Source: Mesorhabditis belari (lineage: Eukaryota > Nematoda > Chromadorea > Rhabditida > Rhabditidae). From it: a stretch of DNA of 64,000 nt. The stretch is from NCBI GenBank assembly GCA_958450365.1, contig CAUEEP010000927.1, forward strand, positions 868,001-932,000. Direction: 5' to 3'. The notes beneath the pieces were generated by a model that saw nothing but the letters and a program-made list of their open reading frames with translations, ran no database searches and was not told where the DNA came from. The position numbers and the translations under genes are program-made. Of this stretch, positions 56,525 through 64,000 are shown piece by piece (positions within the stretch are counted from its first letter, which is position 1; every line of letters starts with the position of its first letter).

Positions 56525-57342
56525 TGTAGATAGAAATTGAAATTGAAATGGAATTCTATAGAAATTTTAGATAGTTGTAGGGAAAAGTTTAAGATAAAGC
56601 TTTAAAATTAGAAAAACGGTATGATCTAAGAACGGAAAGCTATCAAAAATTTGTTGAAAAGTCAGCAAATTCTAGGATTTATCTCAATTTTTAGATCATT
56701 TTCATTTGAAAAAGGAAAGAATAGAAGAAAAGAGAGAAAGCTGTCAATCTGGCACACAAATGAAGGGTGGTCAGGTGGAAAGGAATGGAAGAAGAAAAGA
56801 AGGTTTCTATGAGAAGGACTTTCAGTCAAACAGAAGGAAGATGAAAGGTGAATGGAAAGGAAAAAGGAGGAGAAAGGGTCACCACGGGTTAAGCACACAC
56901 AAAACATTTGGACGTGGTGTTGATCAAAAAAGGGGAGAGCTTCTGAAGGAATGGGAGTGACCATAAAAGAAGGCGGTCAAAGATTGTAACCGAATACCAA
57001 AGGAGAGATCATGGGAAATAGAAACTCTTCGATAGACTTTCAGCTCAAAAATCGAAACTTATCCTTTCTAGTGCAGCTTGAAGTCGATATCTTGTCATTT
57101 TTGTAAAATGAGTGCACCAGAAAAGGTGTGTTTAGATTTTTAAGCTCAAAATACTTCAGTGAGGTCTTTCTGCTCATGTTCTGAGTGATCTGAACCAAAT
57201 TCATCATCAAAAGATGAAGAAAGAAGTCCAGAATGGGATACAATAAAGTCATCTTTTTTCACTGACAACTTTTAATTTCTGAATTTATTACGACAAACTA
57301 AAGAAGCTTCTGACTGCATTGTGAAAGTTGAAGTGAAAGGTT

Positions 57343-57450
57343 TACTGGCTTGCTGGTTTGCTTACTAGCTTGCTGGTTTGCTTACTAGCTTGCTGGTTTG
57401 CTTACTGGCTTGCTGGTTTGCTTACTAGCTTGCTGGTTTGCTTACTGGCT
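57343..57450. repeat. 20-bp tandem repeat
   Basis: Five to six copies of GCTTGCTGGTTTGCTTACTA. Confidence 0.9.
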
Positions 57451-58980
57451 TGCTACTAGTTATTGCGTAACTGAAAGAATTTTATTTCATAAGCTCAGAT
57501 CAATCTACTTGTAGAACAAAAGCTTTTTGTCAAAGAGATTAAGCTAACGATTTCGATGATTGAGAAAATTTGAATAGCTTATTATGATGGTTATGGTTAG
57601 TGAGAAATGGGAGAAAAGGAGGAAAAGGAAAGGAGAGAAGTGGGTCATATTCATCCACATTTCAGGAGATCCAAGGAAAAGAGATCGGAAGAAAAGGAGT
57701 CACTGATCAAATCCCCGATCTCCCGATTGCATTTCTCTCTTTTCATTCAATTCTCCGAGCTTTTTCGTTTATTCCAAAATGAGAACGATAGTCATCATCA
57801 CTTGAACGAAATCGTTCACTTTCACCCGGGATTTTGCATACACTTTGCAACCAAATTTACGGCTTGGAAGGAATCGTTGCCTTAATGATTCGAGGAGCAC
57901 CAATCCAAGAAAAAGATAAGTAGACTCAATAAAATGAATAGCTTCAATCGATTCCCCAACCTCGAAAGCCCCTAGGTACAAATTTCCAGCTGAATATCTT
58001 CTTTTATATCATTTACGAAGCAAAGAAATCCCTGACTGGCGGGGTGTTCTTTGTGCAGGCAATCACTCGCCATCTGGCAAACTCCTCGGTATAGAGTGCT
58101 TCCCTTTTGGAATCCTTATAGAGAAAGGAACGGTGAGTGACTGAACTCCCGTTTTTGATCGGCAAAATGCCCAAAACTTTGGGAGAATTTTGCCTCTGAG
58201 ATTTGTTATTTTTGCCACAAATTCAACATGCATCCAAACCAAAATTAGCTAAATATTGAAAGTCGAAATGAAATGCAAGGCTGATTTCATCTTTTAATAC
58301 CTGATAAATGATTGATAAACCGATATACTTTAATGACTTCTACATGAAGCATTCTATCTATCTATCTATCAAAAATTCTATTACTACACCCGAGCATTAG
58401 ACTCAGAATACGGTGATAAGCTTAGCTTTGATATTCAGTCTAGGAAACGTGATATTCTCAGCAGCTATTTCTTTTCCTAAACACTAAACATGATTCTGAT
58501 TGCCTTGAACATTTCGTTCTTCTATTCTCGAATCGTTCATTGCTCGTCTGATCTGTTCCCGAATTCTGTCTGTGTTTCGGTTCCTTTTCTTCTCTTTTCC
58601 CGAGTTTTGCACCCATTTCACTCGAACTAATCCCTCAGCTTATCTTTTCCACAAATTGGTTTCTCTGTTGAAAATCGGCGGAGGATTTTTGTAGAACGTT
58701 CGTGTAAATCACTGGAAGCACAATTTTTGTGTGAAGAAAAGTTGCACTGGCTAATTTTCATGTAGTTTAATCGATTTAAAACAAAATCTTTATTACGCAA
58801 TAAGTTATTGTAAAGAAATGAAAGAAAGCAACAAAGAAACTTCAGAAATGAGAGCAACTTTGAAGGTAAGCGTTGCAAGTATTGCAAGCAAGAGTTGCAA
58901 GTATTGCAAAGATGCAGAATAGGCTGTAAAAGTGATTTTACCCGGCGGTAGAGCTGAAATTTATAGATAAAGATCAAGCT

Positions 58981-59340
58981 TTAAACGATCTTGTATTATA
59001 CAAAAGTCAAAAGTCAAAACAATTATGGAAATATTCATTTATGCAAGCAAAGTAACGATAAAGTTAATGGATTTAAAGAAAAATTTGATATTAATATCAA
59101 TTTGACATAAAATTCTGGGTTAAAAGTAAGCTTTTGGTATGCTGAAGCTTTTGGTATGCTTTTGGTCTGCTGAAGCATAAAATACTAGAAAAAGAATGGT
59201 GCAATAGTGAGAAAATCTCGTTGTTCATGATTCTCAGCTCTCAATCTGATTCTTCTTTGAAAGAAATACGAGACTCCATTTGAGATCATTGCAAAGGAAA
59301 GACATGAGAAAATAATAACCAAATCAACATCTTTTCCAAA
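58981..59340 (-). pseudogene. Duplicated 3' end of the six-pass membrane protein gene
   Basis: 58,981-59,340 repeats, with small gaps, the segments 59,389-59,640 and 59,753-59,885. The part at 59,200-59,335 matches the last ~45 codons of the gene at 59,729 up to 9 codons before its stop, in the same orientation. It has no upstream exon or start, so it is a truncated, non-functional copy produced by local tandem duplication. The true gene's 3' flank (59,641-59,752) is not in the copy. Confidence 0.75.
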
Positions 59341-59728
59341 TCAGATATTCAAAGTCAAATTGATATTAACATCTAGATTAAAATCAAACTTTAAACGATC
59401 TTGTATTATACAAAAGTCAAAAGTCAAAACAATTATGGAAATATTCATTTATGGAAGCAAAGTAACGATAAAGTTAATGGTTTTAAAGAAAAATTTGATA
59501 TTAATATCAATTTTATGTCAAATTGATACTGATATCAATATCAATTTGATATCAGTATCAATTTCTGGACAGACATAAAATTCTAGGTTAAAAGTAAGCT
59601 TTTGGTATGCTTTTGGTCTGCTGAAACATAAAATATTAGAAAAAGAATGGTGCTGTTGGGTATAGGCTGTATCCAAATCCCTTGGTTCAAGGTAGAAAAA
59701 ATAGGAGGATTACGAGAGAAATAGATTT

Positions 59729-60948
59729 TTATCGGAAGAATTTCCGAACAGGTGCAATAGTGAGAAAATCTCGTTGTTCATGATTCTCAGCTCTCAATCT
59801 GATTCTTCTTTGAAAGAAATACGAGACTCCATTTGAGATCATTGCAAATGAAAGACATGAGAAAATAATAACCAAATCAACATCTTTTCCACAAATCAAT
59901 CCCATCACTAATAAAATCGCTCCAGTGATAACAAGATGGCCAATAAAGATAATCAATAATAGTTTCAGAAAAAGTGGTGGTGATAGGCTGTAGAGGAATT
60001 TCTTCACGGTTTTCACATTTAAATATAAGTAAGCAGTTGATATCACTGCATAGAGCAATAGAACAATCGTGTAGTGGATAAAATTCGAGCCTAATGTCCA
60101 GAGAATGTAAAGACTTGTGTCACTCCATCGTGTTTCACAGCTGAATGCAAAGCTGACAAGTCGATAAATATATAGAGAAATTATTGTTGTGATTGAAGAA
60201 AATAAGCAAAACCAATAAGTGCAAGTCTCGATTCCGAATTTGCAGATCTCTTCTTTCAGCTCATCTTTCAATAGCTGTCGATTTTCTGTTTTCCCATCTT
60301 GCAATTTATGTTGTTTATGTAGGATTTTAAAATATCGAGAAATAAAACACTCATACAGAGAAACGATTAAAATAATTGCTGCAAGTCCACCATGGAATGT
60401 GAATGGACAAAAAATGTATCGAGTCACGACAAGAAACCAGTAATCATTTTGGAATTGTCTTGACAATTCTTCAAGCTCTTCAAATTTTGCCTTATCAATG
60501 GCAAAGAGTTTCTCTGATAGGCTGGCATTTGAATAGAGAGGGATTCGAGTGTCACAATAGATCTTTCTCAATGGATTCTCCAAAGCAATCCCCGGCTCGG
60601 CGCCCAACCATGGCCATAAGTGCAAGGGAACTCTAAACAATTTTAAAGATTTAAATAAAGCTTTCTAATACTATTAGATTGATAGAGAGGCTTTGAAAGG
60701 CTATAAGAACCTTTCAAATAACTTTCTAATGTCTTTCTATGAGCTGTACTTTAGAGGTTTTTTTTTCTAATTCTTACAGTAAGAATTTCTCTTTAAACCC
60801 ACATTGATTGCACAATCCAAATAAGAATCGAGAGAATGAGACAGAGATATTGATATGGAGCTGATTGGAGAGGTTTCTGTGTGTCTCCTTTTCGTGTCTC
60901 CTCTTCTCCCTGCAAAGCGCTCGTTTCTTTCTCTTCTTCGGCGTTCAT
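59729..60948 (-). CDS. Six-pass membrane protein of unknown family
   Basis: Two exons: 60,803-60,948 (MNAEEEKETSALQGEEE...) and 59,729-60,632, joined AT|A, giving 349 residues. About six hydrophobic segments: YLCLILSILIWIVQS (~33-48), FHGGLAAIILIVSLYECF, WFCLFSSITTIISLYIY, IHYTIVLLLYAVISTAYLYL, LLLIIFIGHLVITGAILLVM and LVIIFSCLSFAMISNGVSYF. The N-terminus is acidic and polar. After segment 1 comes PLHLWPWLGAEPG and an extramembrane region, and the tail is basic (RRIRLRAE). I do not recognise the family; a nematode-specific receptor or channel-like protein is possible. The start is supported by an acceptor (TTTTTTAG) 2 bases before the ATG. The 3' end has been partly duplicated downstream (58,981-59,340). 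Confidence 0.75.
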
Positions 60949-60960
60949 TCCTAAAAAAGA
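60949..60960 (-). promoter_or_regulatory. Probable spliced-leader trans-splice acceptor
   Basis: CTTTTTTAG|GA-ATG on the minus strand: a polypyrimidine acceptor directly before the start codon, as at many nematode 5' ends where a spliced leader is added. A non-coding cis-spliced 5' exon would look the same. Confidence 0.5.
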
Positions 60961-61136
60961 AACAAAAGAGAATGGAATTGAATCAGAAAATTCGTTTTTA
61001 TGAGTTTAAATACATCGCTAAAGCTGGGATTGGGTTTGAATCTAAAAGAATTCTCTAGCAATAAGGAAACTTTGACCTTTTGACCTTTTAAGCAATCAAA
61101 ATCCCAAAGACAATCCTATTTAGAATGTTTTAGCTA

Positions 61137-61195
61137 TTGGGTTGGTGAATTGAAAACTGCGGGTTATTGTCTATTGTCTAATTTGGGAAAGATTA
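61137..61195. mobile_element. Solo mariner terminus
   Basis: ATTGGGTTGGTGAATTGAAA-ACTGCGG matches the left end of the element at 61,462, with a few more matching bases (TATTGTC). No right end follows. Confidence 0.7.
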
Positions 61196-61378
61196 TGATA
61201 CGTTTAGAGAGATCAGTTGTACAAGAAAGGTATAAAAAGATGTGTTCAAAAGATCAAGGATAACAAAAGTGGATATTGACAAAATTTGTTGGCTCTCGTT
61301 GATGAGGAAGAGGAGGAAAAGGAAGGGAATCATCAAACGGTTGGGAATTTATTGGAAATAAGTTTAGTAAGCATTTCA

Positions 61379-61450
61379 GGAGAGTTTCTCGAAATGCACA
61401 GATATAATTCAAATTGTGTTCGATAGAGAACGGAGAGAGTTCGTGACGGT
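61379..61450 (+). other. Exon-like segment beside the mariner element
   Basis: Acceptor GCATTTCAG, then 24 open codons (ESFSKCTDIIQIVFDRERRE, ending FVT), then a consensus donor ACG|GTAAGTC. No partner exon in matching phase was found on either side. The mariner element starts 12 bases beyond the donor. It could be an exon of an undetected gene or a relic. Confidence 0.3.
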
Positions 61451-61461
61451 AAGTCAATTAT

Positions 61462-62278
61462 ATTGGGTTGGTGAATTGAAAACTGCGGACTATTGTCATA
61501 TGTGACAGTTTGAGCACTTTCTTCAAAAGTAACCCTTTTTGGTGTCAATGGAAAAGTTGTAGAGAATCAAAAATCAAGCTTATATCCAAATTTTCAGAAC
61601 GATTCAAAACCTGGTCTTCAAGAAATGCCAAATTTACGAATTTTCACAAAACTTGCATTTTAAGCGAAACTACTAAGTGTATCTTTTTGGAAATTTAGCT
61701 ATAAGCCTCATTTTTGATTCTCTACAACTTTTCTATTCACACCAAAATGGGTTACTTTTGAAGAAAGTGCTCAAACTGGGACATCTCCAGTCCTCAATTT
61801 TTGAGTCTCACACTTGTCTCACACACAAACCAAAATCCTACGAAGAAAGAAGAATCCGCAAATTGCCTGTAAAATGGGCAGAAGTCGTCAATAATAATAT
61901 AATATTTGTCTATAATCTATCTATTTTTTCTTACATTTCTTACAATAAATAGCCTTGTTTGGGAACTTTTGGCGCATTCTCCATACAGTCCGGACCTCGC
62001 CCCTTTTGATTACTATTTATTTGATTACTATTTATTCCGGATCATGAGTAATGAGCTTGCGGGAGAACACTTCGATTCGGAAGAAGCAGTCAAAAATTGG
62101 CTTTGAAAGTTTTTCGATTCAAAACCAAAATCCTACAAAGAAAGAGGAATCCGCAAATTGCCTGTAAAATGGGCAGAAGTCGTCAATAATAATGGAAATT
62201 ATTTCGAATGAATTTATGGTTTTATGTTGAATAAATTTTAGTTCAAAGTCCCGCAGTTTTCAATTCACTAACCTAATA
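61462..62278 (+). mobile_element. Degenerate mariner transposon
   Basis: 28-bp terminal inverted repeats (TTGGGTTGGTGAATTGAAAA left; TTTTCAATTCACTAACC right) differ at two positions, with TA at both edges. The right part encodes the C-terminus of a mariner transposase: LAHSPYSPDLAPFDYYLF, which contains the last catalytic Asp of the DD34D triad, then NELAGEHFDSEEAVKNWL, a stop, and KLPVKWAEVVNNNG. A 15-bp duplication repeats DYYLF, and an earlier partial copy of the RKLPVKWAEVV segment lies at 61,837-61,898. The N-terminal half is missing, replaced by a foldback (61,509-61,585 against 61,694-61,780). It is not autonomous. Confidence 0.85.
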
Positions 62279-63009
62279 GTTTAAAATAGTTCACTAAAGA
62301 AGAGATAGATAGGAGATCAAACAAGAATAGAATGCCTGAAGATTTGATAAGAAAAAGTTTAATAATATGAATCAAACGCAAAGACAAGGCCTAGCCAATA
62401 AGACCAACAAGTGAAATCCGAAGAATAATTCAGTAGTGTGTTTGTCGTGATCGATAAAAGCGTCTCTCACCCATTTCCCTCATGCGATCCGAGGGAATAT
62501 CGGCTTCTTTTGGTCAGAAAAAAAGGCCACAAACGAGTTGCGTTGAAAAGGGAGAGAAAAACGAAAAACAGGGTTGGCCCTGGAGGAGAGAAGGGTGAGA
62601 AATCTTGGCAAAGAGGGGCAAAGCTTGACCACCCAATTAGATTTCTCTTCACTCAAAATCTTTTGGCTGTTCATTGTACAGAAACTAACAAAGGTTGATA
62701 ATTCAGAAATCTTTCCTTCAAATTTTTGTGCCCAATTCAAACACACTAATTAATTCACAGAAACTCTTTTATCCCTGCTAAAATAGAACAGATCAATTCA
62801 TAAATAGCACACAGTTTACAATATAAATAATTATGATAGAACTTTCAATAACTTACAACCAGAATGATAGATAGAAAAAAGAGAAAGAAATCCATCGACG
62901 GTCCCGTATCACAATTGTTTAGTCAAAGTGGTGAAGAGAATGAGAAAAAGGAAAGAACTAGAGAGATAGATTGGACAAATAAATTGATTTCAACAAAATT
63001 TGCATAAAT

Positions 63010-64000
63010 TTATGTCCTGACTTGGAAACGTCCGGCTTTTGTGATGTATTTGACTCCCTAAAGCTTTTCATTTCTTTGTCATCTGTGCTTTAATTTATAT
63101 GTTATTTATGAATTAGTAAAGTTTTATTAAAATACCTTGAAGGGCTTGTACTTCTCTCCGTACATGTCCAAACGGTTCACCTAAAAATCAGTTACTTTTT
63201 GAATCAGATTCTTACGCTTGTAATTAAAGATTTTGAATTGCATTAGATTTATCTTTCACTAATGAACAGTTTAACTGTTAAGCAAAATATTAATCTAATA
63301 TTAATCCCTTTCTTCTCCTCTTCTCTCCTTTCCTTTTCGTTTTTTTGATTTTCAAATTTCCAAATCAAAATGGCAAAGAGGCAACGAGGAGAATTGAACC
63401 CTCGACCCTTTGCCTCCAAGCAAACACTACCCATTGAGCTATAGGGGCTTTCCTTAGCAGAAAAAGAGATGAGGTGAAAAGGCAAGTTGTCTCGCAAATC
63501 CTTTTCCAATAGCTTTTCCAACCTTTAGTCCGGAAACGGTGAGTTGATTAATCTTGAACTTGACAGTGATTGGCGGCGGTTCACAGGCAGCAGTTCCCGA
63601 GATCGATACCTAGATTCACCAATTCATCTATTTTTTTTTTCTTCTTTCCCAACCGTTCCCTTGAGTGTTGGTGGTTTTCCCAGCTCAATCTTTCCAACAT
63701 TCCATTGAAGGAGTTTACTTGTTGGATCGAATGAGTATTTCCCGTGTGAAGGAACCAGGCTACAGTTGAGTACCGCTTTGGGCATCGACATCTCGACAAC
63801 GACTTCTTCTAACTAAAAGATGGATTTACCGTTAAAAATCTTGTTAGAACATGTACTTTATGCTTGAAAACACATGCTTTCTAGCACAATGAAAGAAATT
63901 GTCAATGGTTTACCATTTTCCCCATGCTCTGTTTCGGTCCAACAGTCAACTCAAGTCTTCCAGTACCGCCTTTTAGTTGAATTGAATGTCTCATATAAAC
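63010..64000 (-). CDS. apm-3: AP-3 complex mu subunit, C-terminal part (cut by window edge)
   Basis: Five exons, all phase 0: 63,914-64,000 (continues right); 63,654-63,812; 63,523-63,609; 63,136-63,180; 63,010-63,057 with TAA. The 141 visible residues form the end of the mu-homology domain. They include LTVGPKQSMGKM, VEMSMPKAVLNCSLVP, GKYSFDPTSKLLQWNVGKIE, VKFKINQLTVSGLK, VNRLDMYGEKYKPFK and the closing GVKYITKAGRFQVRT. From knowledge of the family, the last two segments match animal AP-3 mu and not AP-1 or AP-2 mu. AP-3 mu reads tyrosine-based sorting signals in endosome-to-lysosome-related-organelle traffic. The symbol follows the C. elegans name. The N-terminal longin-like part lies beyond the window. 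Confidence 0.93.
63380..63450 (-). other. tRNA-like sequence in an AP-3 mu intron
   Basis: On the minus strand, GCCCCTATAGCTCAATGGGTAG gives an acceptor strand and A box. TTTGC-TTGGAG-GCAAA is an anticodon-like hairpin, and GGTCGAGGGTTCAATTCTCC is a B-box region. The 3' acceptor strand that should pair with GCCCCTA is absent. It lies in the intron 63,181-63,522, on the same strand as the gene, and makes that intron the longest of those visible. Confidence 0.5.

Larger units (their letters stand above)
48459..59728. other. Long region without a supported gene
   Basis: No exon chain could be built here on either strand. It holds MITE A6, local duplications, minisatellites, a tRNA-like unit and a dozen islands (100-250 bp) of polypurine or polypyrimidine sequence richer in GC than their surroundings, for example 50,760-51,110, 53,300-53,530, 54,000-54,240, 56,700-56,960 and 57,590-57,900. 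Similar islands occur at 4,549-4,735, 7,188-7,245, 26,400-26,760 and 29,040-29,220. They may be regulatory sequence for the large minus-strand gene, whose 5' end must lie here or further right; that is inference. Confidence 0.5.
60961..63009. other. Intergenic region between the membrane-protein gene and the AP-3 mu gene
   Basis: It holds the solo mariner end, the exon-like segment and the mariner element. 62,279-63,009 has no supported gene; it includes a GC-richer purine-rich island (62,440-62,660) and the 3' UTR of the AP-3 mu gene. Confidence 0.6.

Noticed and set aside
57607..57885. 92-codon plus-strand ORF, Glu/Lys/His-rich
   Set aside because: Corresponds to a polypurine island; no splice partners and no recognisable domain.
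63249..63521. 90-codon minus-strand ORF
   Set aside because: Lies in an AP-3 mu intron and includes the tRNA-like unit; the flanking exons join in phase without it.

Overview
The window looks like nematode nuclear DNA. It is AT-rich, and its genes are cut into many short exons whose introns end in TTTCAG or TTTTAG. One gene has such an acceptor 2 bases before its ATG, as expected for spliced-leader trans-splicing. Protein families fit too: a secreted Lipase_2 enzyme and an AP-3 mu subunit. The genus cannot be told from the sequence.

Layout. 1-10,166 is mostly non-coding (tandem duplications, transposon-like repeats, minisatellites), with weak evidence for a small minus-strand gene (4,831-5,932) and a lone exon near the left edge. 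10,167-13,973 (+) is a nine-exon gene whose product joins a complete secreted lipase domain to a disordered tail of about 580 residues. After a TTGG microsatellite (14.6-15.1 kb), 15,659-48,458 (-) is filled by one very large gene, reconstructed here as 29 phase-consistent exons. They encode about 1,490 residues of disordered, Ser/Arg- and Pro-rich, scaffold-like protein that I could not assign to a family. Its 13.8-kb intron (20.8-34.5 kb) and several smaller introns hold most of the mobile DNA. 48.5-59.7 kb has no supported gene: it holds local duplications, minisatellites and scattered polypurine islands. 59,729-60,948 (-) encodes a six-pass membrane protein, followed by a decayed mariner element (61.5-62.3 kb). 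63,010-64,000 (-) is the 3' end of the AP-3 mu adaptin gene.

The most notable non-coding signal is a set of non-autonomous elements. Three families with unrelated interiors (A, B, C) share the terminus TA-CCGTA and look like Tc1/mariner-type MITEs using TA target sites. Family B travels as a composite (B, 68-bp linker, B) found three times, each time between 50-130 bp direct duplications of local sequence. There are also long perfect foldbacks, an inverted pair of composite repeats about 4 kb apart, a relocated copy of an intron plus the end of its exon, and tRNA-like (SINE-like) units with Pol III boxes. No CRISPR array, rRNA gene or prokaryotic feature was seen.
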